This document shows, piece by piece, positions 39,432 through 52,503 of a DNA stretch of 64,000 nt. The notes under the pieces are model-generated. The model saw nothing but the letters and a program-made list of their open reading frames with translations, searched no databases and was not told the origin of the DNA. The DNA comes from Paraphysoderma sedebokerense (taxonomy: Eukaryota; Blastocladiomycota; Physodermatomycetes; Physodermatales; Physodermataceae). How positions within the stretch are numbered: the stretch's first letter is position 1; each line of letters starts with the position of its first letter. The DNA is taken from the NCBI GenBank assembly GCA_025602915.1, contig JAHLJZ010000050.1, positions 1 to 64,000 on the forward strand. The letters are read 5' to 3'. The position numbers were made by a program, and so were the translations under genes.

Positions 39432-41514
39432 ATGTGTGGAAGAACAGCTTTGGCAATGGTATTCCTCCCTTCAGTGTTGTTGAATGGCTCCTCCGCCTTA
39501 AAACTGACTTTTGCACCCGGAACTTACAAAGGCCCCGGAACATATCCAATCACAAACTCACACTTCTAAATGGTCTCTATTTGCTTTCTTATTTTATTTT
39601 ATTTTGCTGTTGAACTATTAGATTATCGCTGGGTGTTTTCGGTGTCTATTCCCTGGACCTACTTTATACTGTTTCACTTACAGTCAATGTTCAGCGCATA
39701 GTTGATACCGTAGAATTCAATTTATTGATCTGCATCATTTTCAAACCTCCGATTAAAAACAAACAGGGTAAACAAAGAATCGTATCGAACGTCATATAAC
39801 GTTCCGCCGACACGCTATCAACCTGTTTTATTGCAGTATTCTTCCACCGCGCATCACAAATTTGATGCCAAAGAGAAACATGATGGAAAAACCAAGGACG
39901 ACGAATCAAAGTCACCAAGATTTGAATCCAAGGAAGAAAGGAGTGTGAAAGATGATACGTATGAAAAGTCGCCAAAATCTATGTCAAAAGAACATCTAGA
40001 ATCGAAAGAGGGTATGGAACAAAACGATCGAGAATTAGAAGCAGAACCCGAAGATGGAGAACGTTATCTTCAATCTATGGTACGGCTTTCCCTATGAATC
40101 TCAGGGGTCTTTTTCTGCAGATTTCTTCCTATTCAATTTGTCGTATTGAAAACTGAAGAAGAGGACACGGATTTCCTCGTGCTGATTAAAAAACATATAT
40201 CGTTTTTGACGTAGAGATGGGGACTTATACCGCACTGGATGAAATCAATGCCTGATTTTGGCGGACAACTGAAAACTATTAATGTGAGGTAACAAATCTC
40301 AAGCGTTCATCTGTCGCTATATCGTGTGGCACTCTAACACCCTCTTACTTTGAATCTTTGGGTAACAGGGACGATTCACTCATAGAAAATAAACCAATGT
40401 ACAGAGGGATCAAACATACGCATCGATGTGTGGTCTTAGCAGAAGGGTATGACCTCCAAATTTTGGTTTTGATCTCTCACGGACAAGATGAAATGAATTG
40501 AAATCTTTGGTGAACGCTTGCATAAGGTAACGAATTGTCAATTTAACTCCTGAATATTAGGTTTTTTGAATGGCAAAAAACGAAAAGTGGCAAAGTGCCA
40601 TATTTTGTAAAACGAAAGGATGGGGGATTACTGATGCTTGCTGGGTTATGGGATCGAGTCAAATTCGAAGGTAATCGAATTCCTCCATGTCTATTTTATG
40701 TCAAACCTTATTTTAATGTTCGATTGTTTCTTGTCGGTTGACACTGACCCAAATTTTCCGCTCTTAATCTGTTTGAAAATCATGGATACGCGCCCCCGGA
40801 TGAACTCTATTGCCAGATGGAAAAGAGATATACAGTTACACTATAGTCACTACCTCTTCTCATTCTTCTCTTTCTTTTTTGCACGACCGCATGCCAGTGA
40901 TATTATCTGATCCTGAAGCGATGTCGACCTGGCTGGACCCCAATCTAAGGTGGTGTCCTAAATTGGAGGAATTGTTACAGCCGAACGTAGAAGGCTTGGA
41001 GTGGTATATTGTTGACAGTCGAGTTGGGAAGGTAGGCGTGGATGAAGACGTTTTTGTTAGACCTTGGAGTGAGGTCAAGAAAGAGCAAGCAAACAGCGGG
41101 ATTGGTAAATTTTTTGTCAGTGCTGATGGCGGTAAGATTGAAAAAGGCAAGAAAGAACAGAAGGAATTTGAAGGAGATGTAAAAGCAGAATCAACGGAGA
41201 AAAGTCCAGGAAAAAGTGGAGGTGTAGTAAAATTAGAAGTGAATCCATCCGAAGTACCCGAGCCGAAGAGTGAAAAAATATTGGGAAAACGCGAGAGAAC
41301 AGAGTCGGGAAGTGTCAGCGGTAATGAGGGAGGATTCGAAAGCACAGAAAGTGACGGCACTGTGAGCAAGAAATCTCGCATAAGAGATAAAAGTACGCCT
41401 AATTCGACACCTTCCAAGAATCAGTCAATCGGCAGACAACGAAAGACTCCGTCGAAATCGGCTGTATCAGAAAAAGGGAATGGAAAAATAACTCAATTTT
41501 TCAGCAAACAATAG
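39432..41514 (+). CDS. HMCES: HMCES/SRAP abasic-site DNA-protein crosslink protein
   Basis: SRAP proteins bind abasic sites in single-stranded DNA through the Cys just after the initiator Met and shield replication forks. The gene starts MCGRTALAM (39432..39458), with that cysteine in place. Resolved exons: about 39767..40079 (holding SYRTSYNVPPTRYQPVLLQ), 40215..40288 (RWGLIPHWMK), 40369..40446 (ending CVVLAEG), 40561..40670 (FFEWQKTKSGKVPYFVKRKD), 40817..41514 (IYSYTIVTTSSH, LHDRMPVIL). The join between exon 1 and about 39767 does not close in phase, so a short intermediate exon or another donor is missing from my model. A charged insert of about 70 residues separates YNVPPT from RWGL. The C-terminus KITQFFSKQ looks like a PCNA-binding PIP box. 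Confidence 0.88.
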
Positions 41515-42062
41515 GCAAGGAGTTAGCAAGGGGAGTGTAGCGGAGGATTGACAGAGATGTAGTATATATTAGACACAGACGTGTACATCATTAATATAAA
41601 TATATATCATACAGCACATTTTTACGTATTGTGAGGGGTATTTCTAACTGAGCCTTATGGATTCGCACTTTGAGCCCTGTCTGTGGTAAGTGATAAGAAA
41701 ATGAGCTGTCGGCGGGAGTGGGACACAAAATGGAACGAGAGGTTTGACGAGAGCAGATTGAACCACAGACATTGAAGATAGGACACAGACACAGTCGATT
41801 AATATATCCACCACACCCACCCAGCCATCACTAGAAGCACATTCCCCACAGCATCCTTTGCGATTGATAAAGCGAAAAAAGATATACCCTTGATACCTCG
41901 CTTTATGAGCAGTCGTCGACACGTTTGAGCAGACTTCGCTCATCCACACCAGACGCACCATTCGAGAACAAAAATTTGGAACACCCCCAACATCAATTCA
42001 ACTCTGTAATTCTCTCCGCAACCAGCTTCCCCCTTCTCCCTTCGTAGCATTCCTCCCTCATC
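41515..42062. other. Intergenic HMCES to Spa2-like gene
   Basis: AT-rich 3' flank with ATATA runs (41560-41615), then a C-rich leader just before the Spa2-like start. No separate gene seen. Confidence 0.45.
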
Positions 42063-45000
42063 ATGGCATCGAAACAACCGGCCTCTCCCAATAAAATACT
42101 CGTGCCGGGATTCGAAGTCGCTGTTCAGTATTATGAGTCCTTGAAAAAGTATCTGGAGAAACATGCTGAAAAGGGTTTGTAATTTTTATTTTAATTTCAT
42201 TAAATGCTCAATTAGAGTATATTCGCTAGTAGTGTATTTATAGAGCAAAGAAAGATGGATGTCATGCTCAATTTGCTGAAAGAAATATACATGCGGTTCA
42301 TTTCCAGTGTTCACTTGTTACGACAATTTTAACAAATAGGGGGACATGGTTATAACGACAACTAGATATTAAACTACAAAGCAAAAGAGTTTAAAAGATG
42401 ATACTGAATTTGTTTAACTGATATTTCTTTCTGTTCTTTCTTTATCACCTTGTACCGAATTGACAATGTTCAACTCCAATACCGCTCCAATTCACAAAAC
42501 TCGCAATTTCCGTAATTCACTCAATATAAAGGTCAAACGATATCGCAACAACGACAAAATGCACGAGACAAATTAACTAGGCTGTCTAAACCTCAATTTC
42601 AAGAATTAGCGACAGATGTATACGACGAGATGACTCGTCGACAATTTAATTCCGCAGAGATGCCATTTTTACCAGTTCGTGATGATTTCCACCCAAAACG
42701 TAATCAAGCAAGACAAAAATTAGCAACTCTACCGAAAAATAGGTTCAAAGACTTGGCGAGTGATGTGTTTTTTGAATTGGAACGAAGGTTTCCTCAGTTA
42801 CTGGAAGGTCAACAAGAAGAAGCGGCATTGTTGGCTAGCCCTCCTACTTCTGCTACAACATCAGTTTCCCCAGCTGCAACTGCAATAAAGTCTGTGGAGA
42901 TAGGTAAAGAGAATGCGGTAGAGAAAAGTCCAGGACAAACTCAAAATCAGAACAAGTCGCCAACGACGCAACCACCTATTGTGGCAACCGCTGTAACGGA
43001 CAAGAAACCTATGTTACCTCCGACGCAGGATAAGACCGACGCAAGTTTTGGTAATTTGGACGCTTTAATGGCTGATTTAGGAGATATGATATCAAAACCT
43101 GGCGACGTGAGTATCTCTCTAACGCGCAAACATAGTTACCGTTGTTATTTACTTTCCCCACACTGATATTGGTTCTTTCCTATAAAATTTGTGATGCATA
43201 TTATTCGAAATAACTAGCTTCTCGATCCTGCGCCCTCAACCGATAAACTGCGAACCGAATATGAATCAAAATTGTCATCGATGACCAAGCGAATAGCACA
43301 ATTGGAGACAGAATTAGCGGTATGGATAATTGATTGCATAGTTTATAGATAAAATCGCTAAATTGATGAATTTTCTGTTGTAACAGGCAAAATCAAAGCA
43401 ACAGGACACCGCTCAGGGATCTAAAGTTCAGCAATTAGAAGAACAACTTCGAACTCAAAAACAGGTACAACCTATCTCTTCATTTTGTGCTCAATCACAA
43501 CTTGCGCTGTCACTTTCTGGCTTCAATATCAATAACTGTGTTCTCGTGTTGTCATATATAGACAAACCAAACCCTCGAAACCACACTTTCCACTTTACGA
43601 GACGATCATAGCCGGTTACAAGAAGATTATCGAATGCAACAGGAAGTAGCTGAAGATGTCAGAAAGGAAGCAGCTGCGTTGTTAAATGAGATTAAAGCAT
43701 TAAGTAACAGAAATGACGATTTGTTGGCGGAAAGAGACAGCAATCGAGAGAGTATCAAAAATTTGACGGAAGAGGTAACAGAAGAATCTTCATTATGGGT
43801 TTAACAGTCAGAATTAGAAAACTGAAATTTTAATTTCTTCATAATATCACAGAATCAACGGCTCCAATCTCAAGTGCGAGATCTTCAGTCTCAACTGAAG
43901 GCCGCTGCATCACAAAGGCGACCATCGGAACAACTCAATTCATCATCAGCGTCTACTTCAACAATTAAAGGGAGCAATTTCAGTGCTGAGACAGAAAAGA
44001 TTTGGTCTCCGCAGGAAGATGGAGCGATTGATGAAGGTAAAACCACATCGTATAAAGATGCAGTCGATGGATTAAAAAGGGCAGCCAGGTCAGTTTCTCA
44101 TTTATGCGTTCCATACCTGATTGACAGCACTTGCGTTCTAACATCACATATGTCATCTTTAGATCCGACAATCCAACGGAAGTTTTGATTGCAATGAAAT
44201 CGATTGTTATAGCGTGTAAATCTATCACAGAGGATGTCGAAATTTACGAATCCAACCCAACTGTCTCAATATCGTTAATCGATCGGGAGAATCTATTGAA
44301 TTTCAAAACTGATTTATCTGGTTGTTTGACAAGATTAATGGCGGTGGCTAAACAGCATGCTACTGGTGGCGCTGGTGGATCCCCAACTAAGAGAACCAGT
44401 TCAGAAAAGGGCAAAGAAATCGATGCGGCAGTTGAGGAATTAAGCGACACAATTCAAGAAATCGTGCGGTTGATTGGAGTGAAGAAAGCAATTGGTGGCG
44501 GAGTTGGCGGAAAGAAATTGAACGATTCAAGGGAAGACGGATCGAAAGGTCTGAGTCTTAATGGCGCGTCGCCAAAGAAAGAAAATGCACCTTTATATGA
44601 GGTCGATGAGTTGAGGGTAAGCTGTTCTTGCTCTTGAATTTTCTTATTCGAACAGTTCTGTTTCAACCGAAGTGTATACTAATACTAATTTCTCATTAAC
44701 TAATCATTTACTGCTCGATTATACAATCCTTGAATTAGCTTTATCTCGAAAAACAGACCGATTTGATTGTTCAAGCCATCCAGTCACTACTTTACGCCAT
44801 GCGACAAGCTACATTCGGCCAAGACTTTCAGGATACTATCAACGGAATTACATCTATTGTATCTAACCTGATAACGGCATGCCGAAAGACATTCAGAGAA
44901 GTCCCTGAAGCTAGCCAGTACAAAGTGAAAGGAGAATCTGTGCTGAAAGATCTACTGAATAGCAATGACAGATTGGCTATGTTAGGGAAATCATTTATGA

Positions 45001-45242
45001 GCGGCAATATGGGCGGTGGCAGTGGCGGAGATGATGAGAAGCCAAGCAAACAGAAATTAGCCAGCGCTAGTTACGAGGTGGCAAAATATACTAAGGTTTG
45101 TTCGACTGTTTATTACCTGTTCTTGCCAAACGTTTTATCTGGAGTTCGTTTTCCACTTTTCGGTGTGTGTGTTATTAACCTCAAGACATCATTCCTACAA
45201 ATAATCCCACCCACACAGGAACTCGTCTCATTGTTCGACTAA
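42063..45242 (+). CDS. SPA2: Spa2-like polarisome scaffold (double SHD/GIT repeat)
   Basis: Spa2 is the polarisome scaffold that gathers formin and Rab-GAP partners at hyphal tips. Nine exons with closed phases: 42063..42174, 42532..43106, 43218..43319, 43387..43464, 43562..43774, 43853..44088, 44163..44616, 44739..45095, 45219..45242; 716 residues. The N-terminus has two tandem Spa2-homology repeats: ARDKLTRLSKPQFQELATDV and ARQKLATLPKNRFKDLASDV, each followed by a basic/aromatic segment (MTRRQF; LERRFPQL). The middle (about residues 230-400) is a long coiled coil; the C-terminal third is helical with Gly-rich linkers, like the Spa2 C-terminal domain. Intron 1 is unusually long (357 nt) and could hide a small exon. 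The last coding exon is only 24 nt. Confidence 0.88.
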
Positions 45243-45720
45243 ACCACTCCAAACGAAATATACACATTTAAGAAAGCTCAAATTATACCCGTTGCCCATC
45301 CCGCCTTTCATCGCTCCATCGACCTTAATCGGCTCCAAAATCATTCGAATAAAACTACAATTTGTCTTACCTAATCCTTTTCCGTAATTACATATCGTAT
45401 ATTCTGTTGTTGTTCTTATCTCGAAATGCTATGTACTCTTACTTCCTATTTTGAAACGGTTTTGGGAGGAATGCTATGGAGCGTTATGGCGTTAGCGGGT
45501 GAAGAATGAAGATTAATGAACCGGGTTACAAGTACTTTTTGTTATATTTAATAAATTTAATCAACCCTTTCGGTGTATGTTCCAAGTTACTAGCAATATC
45601 TGAGACATTTAAAGTTCGGCCAATATGAACATTATCTATGAAAGCTGATCTGCTAAGCTAAGAGTTCACGGAAACGTAACGCACCACCAATGTCATCTTC
45701 ACAACAAATACAAGAAACCC
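45243..45720. other. Convergent 3' intergenic (Spa2-like / FAM50)
   Basis: 478 nt of 3' flank for two convergent genes. Nothing else recognised. Confidence 0.5.
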
Positions 45721-47245
45721 TTAAGTTTTATTCTTCTTTGTATCCTTGATCGTATACCCACCTTCTGCATAGTTTTTACTAGGATCAAATATTTCCCATC
45801 GACTTGCCGGAAAGATATGTTTATTTCGTTCATACCAACTCCTCTCACAAACTTTACCGGCGTGGGATTCTTCAGTTTCTACCCTTGCATCTGAAACTAA
45901 CCGGACGTCATCGTGGACATCGAAATGAAAGAGCGGACCTGATTTTCCTCGGACTCGGTTGAGAATAAAATCGTAAAAAGTGTAATGCTAGTATAAATGA
46001 GAAAGCATAGTACCAAATAGTTAGTGATACTCGTAAACCACCGGAAAGGGCAGATATAACAAAGGTAATAAAGATGAAGATAGGTACATGTGGAATGATT
46101 AAATCTTCCTTTACATAAATCAGGTTATCGACAGTAACACCGCGCAGTTCATGCCACTGTTGTCGGACTTTTTCCAGGAATTGTGAGACTGTATCTCCTT
46201 TTCGACACTACATTAGGACAATAAAATGAATATAACTTAAGTATGGAATCGAAATAATGGTAGCGAGAAGGAAAATGCATGTACCTCGACACTCTTTCGA
46301 TGACCAGTACCGTCCCAAAACGAATAGGTAATGTTGATGACTTCGTCTAAAATTTTGAGAAGTTATTACAGTTGAAAAATTGAGGGACAATATCAAGGGT
46401 GTATGAATGAGTACTCACTTTTGATGATTTCTTGTTGCTCCAGCCATTCTTTCCTTAATCGCTCCCGTTCTTTCCGTTCTAATTCTTCCCGTTCTCGATC
46501 TGGCAGGAAGCTGGTGTCAACGTCCGGATTTTTCCCAACCTTCAATTTTTTGCCGTTTCCTGAGAATTGGAATAAGAGTCGCTGTCAATAAAAGGGACAA
46601 ATAGTCTGTGTAGAAATGATGAACTATGGCCTTAAAGGAAACGTACCATTTGATTTGACCTCTTCCTTTGAAGTTTGTGTGGAACCGTTACTGCCTTCAT
46701 CAGCTTCTTCTTCTCCGTCCATTGCAAACGATAGTTTCGATTTATCTGCTTTCTTCTTTTTCTTTTTTGGTTTTAATTCACTGAATCAGTTGAACCAGCA
46801 AGAGTTTAGTGTTTTGTTCAGAGATGACTCTAATATCGAGTTGTCTGCAACGAAAGAAGAAATGGCCATTCAGACATACTCCTTCTGCTGTCCACTTTCT
46901 AGTGCCCTCTTTTTTTCTAACTGTTCTCGCTTTGCCCTGAACTCTTCAAAAGTAACAAGACCGACGGTATCTCGCTTTAATTGGTCTTCTACACTTTCAG
47001 TATAAGCGACGAATCTATCTGATCCAATTTTAACTTCATTGTCCTAATAATATTAACATGTTTGGGAAGGATTGCAGGTGAGAATCGTAATTGAAAGCAA
47101 TTGATGCAGTAGAATCCGGCAGAGAGTTTGTTACTTTTGAGATCTGCTCCTTTCGTTTTTGGAACTCGGAAAGCATAGCTTCTCTTTGCTTCTCCAGCAT
47201 CGTATGTCGCTGTCCTTCGCCGGATCCGCCTTTGTATTCAGCCAT
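45721..47245 (-). CDS. FAM50: FAM50/XAP5 nuclear protein
   Basis: FAM50/XAP5 proteins are nuclear and associate with the spliceosome C complex. Seven exons (minus strand) with closed phases: 47135..47245, 46880..47043, 46647..46780, 46419..46559, 46285..46346, 46088..46207, 45721..45987; 332 residues, close to the family's ~340. Visible: [14 protein letters not shown] start; [20 protein letters not shown]; a lysine-rich segment; [48 protein letters not shown]; and the C-terminal block [41 protein letters not shown]. The chosen exon 1 donor (after ISK) joins to DNEVKIG; reading on gives a premature stop. In plants and animals XAP5 affects splicing and light or clock signalling; here a splicing role is the simplest inference. 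Confidence 0.93.
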
Positions 47246-47585
47246 AATGCAGATGTATTGATTTAAATAGTAGCGATGGATCAAGGATGTAGATGATTTC
47301 AATGGGAAGGAATAAGGCGCCAATTCGTTTTTAGGCGGGACACTTCAATGGCCATAGTGCAACAAATTTTGATTCTTATAATATTGTTTTATTTTGAAGT
47401 CGAAAATTCTATACCAGCAAACTAACTTGTCTACACCATCTGAATTATATTTGACCAAGAGAAACGCAATGAAAATATCATTATCAAGTTTATGATTTTC
47501 TCCCTCTGAGGTCACATGAGGAAAGGAACGTCCCGCTTAAATTTTTAGCTCATAGTTCATCAAAGTGAGCAGAACTCAAAAGATA
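47246..47585. other. Divergent promoter (FAM50 / YARS2)
   Basis: 340 nt between two opposite start codons. AT-rich, no clear TATA box. A GTG-initiated in-frame extension of the synthetase (from 47565) exists but lacks an ATG. Confidence 0.45.
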
Positions 47586-49886
<2,301 letters not shown>

Positions 49887-50269
49887 TCTGGGTACTGCTT
49901 TGTTTATACACGGGTAGCCAAATAAGATTTTGGTCCATTAAACTTTTGGGTAGTTGTAGACAATATTTATATAATGACAATATTAGTTATTCAATTCCTA
50001 AGGTTCACAATCAAGGGGCATAACACCTATAATAGAAAACTTCAATTGAGCCAATATTGTGGCATTTCTGTCTCGGAATATCGTTTGCTGGAATAACTGC
50101 ATTATTGTCGATATGGGTGTAATTTCCGCACTTCGACTTTTATTTCGCGGCGCGTTTCCGAACCTCTGAACTCAGCTTTAAGTCTTGGATACAGACTGAA
50201 TCTCAGCAGCGATCGAAAAATACTTATTGCCGGCATCATTAATTTATCAATGCTGATCTTCTATTAGAA
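49887..50269. other. Intergenic YARS2 to LRR gene
   Basis: 3' flank then promoter of tandem genes, AT-rich. No feature recognised. Confidence 0.45.
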
Positions 50270-52165
50270 ATGGAGTTGGATAAGCTTAGTGGTTGCCGGT
50301 CCGGCCAACAAATCGCCTCTTCTTCGATTTCTCACGATTCCACATCTACCGAAAGCACCTCACATCCCTCCAAAAAGGAAAGCGAGGAGCGAATTGATTA
50401 CGAAAGACTGGGACTTGTGTTCTCTCGGATTCTCCCAACTGCTCGCTGTCGTCCTCGAACTATTCTAGGTGCACAACAACCACGATTTCATGATTCGACT
50501 GCGCTGCTTCATCATGATACGTCCATTGCGGTACCGGCAGTGTCAAATGCACAGTCTAGACAGTTCCCACGCCCGATCGAACGCCGAAAAGGTGGTTGCA
50601 TTCCGTCTCTAAGATCTCTATGTTGTAGAGTGATAGTGGAAAAAATAGACTGGATTGACAGAGAATGTTTCAGTGATTCTGGGGACTTGCCATGGTGCCC
50701 TGTTGGACAAATGATCTTTGAGGTCGCCAAAACAATGTGGAGGGTATTGCCATTTTATGTCGTCGAAGTCTTGGTATCGGCGTATTTATGTTTGGACGAA
50801 GCTGAAAGAAACGGTGGTATGAGTTCAGATTCATCGGAAGAGTTGAAGACTTACACTCGACTTCGCATTCGGCGTAACTTACTCGATGAAACCAAGCTAT
50901 CAAGAATTTCCCAAATTCATTTTCTAACATTCCTCGATCTTTCAAAAACAAATCTATCCGATGCGTCACTAATGCACCTGAATAAGTTTAGATACCTAAA
51001 CTATCTCAATCTATCTGGGAATGAAGACATCACCGATTATGGAGTCAGCCATTTAGTTCGACCTCATAGTATCAACAAGGAAAATGGCCTACGAAGTTTA
51101 AAAGTTCTGGATCTAAGTAAGACCCGGATCGGAATAGTAAGCGTGGACAAGTATTTGCCTTCTCTTCCCACTTTGCAAGTCGTGAATGTTAGTTACACAA
51201 AGGTGGTTTGGCATAACAAGTTGGAGAACTGGAATAAGAAACCAGGGTTTACTTTCAATTGGGGTGAGAATACCCAAAAAAACGAAGATGATAAAATCAT
51301 CGGTGCTATCGCCCCGGAAATTTATGATTTAGTGAGACCATGTTCGACATTTCAGAGGAGTCGAATAATCGATTCTTTCGCCAATCCACTCTACCAGTAT
51401 GTCATGCAGGATGAAATGAGTGATGATGTCGAGAGATGGAGTCTCTTTTATTCGAAAATTGAAAGAATGGCAGAAATCGCCGAAAGATACGACGCTAATG
51501 AACAATTAGGCTCCCAAAAAGTAGTACTATACAGAGATGTGGGTAAAACAGGAGCTGCATCAGTGGGGACCGACACAAGTATACGCAATCGTTCGTCGGC
51601 GGCAGTGAAACCGGTGCGAATTGTCTCTAAGAATTCCTCAATGAACGATTTGCTTGCCCAATATGATCCATTTTCTTCGAGCATTCGGTCATCTGACTCT
51701 ACCTTCATCCATCCCTCCATCCCTCCCTCTGATCTTGGTAAATCTTCCGCTCGGGCACCCAACCCATTTGCGCGCGCTATGACGAAGCCTCTTTCTTCAG
51801 CAAAATCAAAGTCAAATATTCATCCCCCAACTTCACTCCATCCGCTACATTCTAAACAACGTAAATTGGACAAACCTAGTTTTCCCTTTCGTAGCCGCGG
51901 ATTCAACAAATCGGATGTGAGTTTGATACGGAGGAGTCCGACCCAAGGACAACCGATTAATAAAATTCGTAAACCTAATCCGTTTCTATCCAGTGTTAAT
52001 ACATCAGCCAACTCCAATATTCATGAAAATAGACTTATAAAACCGTATGCGGTTGTGAACACGTTATCAAGTAGTAAGGAGGACAGGCAACGTAGAAATG
52101 ATCAAGGGAATGAGACGAGATCCCTAAGCCGAAATGGACTAAGCTTATCTGATGTATTAAAATAA
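50270..52165 (+). CDS. Leucine-rich-repeat protein of unknown role
   Basis: Intronless, 631 residues. About residues 217-311 form three to four LRR-type units: FLDLSKTNLSDASLMHL, YLNLSGNEDITDYGVSHL, VLDLSKTRIG and VVNVSYTKV, the cysteine-lacking LxxLxLxxT/N pattern. The N-terminal region has Cys/Trp residues (CIPSLRSLCC; PWCPVGQMIF) but no signal peptide. The C-terminal half (about 430-631) is Ser/Pro/Lys/Arg-rich and probably disordered, with repeated NPFxR/S elements (PNPFARAM, PNPFLSSV). Looks cytosolic or nuclear, an adaptor-like protein by architecture only. It is longer than its surroundings suggest for a single exon. Confidence 0.7.
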   Translation: MELDKLSGCRSGQQIASSSISHDSTSTESTSHPSKKESEERIDYERLGLVFSRILPTARCRPRTILGAQQPRFHDSTALLHHDTSIAVPAVSNAQSRQFPRPIERRKGGCIPSLRSLCCRVIVEKIDWIDRECFSDSGDLPWCPVGQMIFEVAKTMWRVLPFYVVEVLVSAYLCLDEAERNGGMSSDSSEELKTYTRLRIRRNLLDETKLSRISQIHFLTFLDLSKTNLSDASLMHLNKFRYLNYLNLSGNEDITDYGVSHLVRPHSINKENGLRSLKVLDLSKTRIGIVSVDKYLPSLPTLQVVNVSYTKVVWHNKLENWNKKPGFTFNWGENTQKNEDDKIIGAIAPEIYDLVRPCSTFQRSRIIDSFANPLYQYVMQDEMSDDVERWSLFYSKIERMAEIAERYDANEQLGSQKVVLYRDVGKTGAASVGTDTSIRNRSSAAVKPVRIVSKNSSMNDLLAQYDPFSSSIRSSDSTFIHPSIPPSDLGKSSARAPNPFARAMTKPLSSAKSKSNIHPPTSLHPLHSKQRKLDKPSFPFRSRGFNKSDVSLIRRSPTQGQPINKIRKPNPFLSSVNTSANSNIHENRLIKPYAVVNTLSSSKEDRQRRNDQGNETRSLSRNGLSLSDVLK

Positions 52166-52503
52166 TATAAATCAAAATGAAATTTAAATCTGCTTTCCGA
52201 GCTATATCTCCCTGCTTGACATCACAATAAATGATTTCGCTGCTGGGTGTAGCAATGGTTGCGCACTGAGGAGATCGATCAATCAGTCTATATGCGATAC
52301 CACTAGTGTCCGAGGAAGCATTTGACAGGGCATTCTATTAGGTTAAAATAACACTTTATTTTACAGCGCTCTTAACATATTCGGAGATTATAAATTTCTA
52401 GTGTGGGTATGGTACAATTTACAAATCCACCCATCCAATGGCGTGGTGATACATAATAATCGACTAATAACTATCGCGCATTTCGAACGATAGATCTCCT
52501 ATG
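52166..52503. other. Convergent 3' intergenic
   Basis: 338 nt between the LRR gene and the receptor-like gene. No feature recognised. Confidence 0.5.

Noticed and set aside
47565-47585. Upstream extension of YARS2
   Set aside because: Begins with GTG; the ATG at 47586 is adequate and keeps a good targeting peptide.
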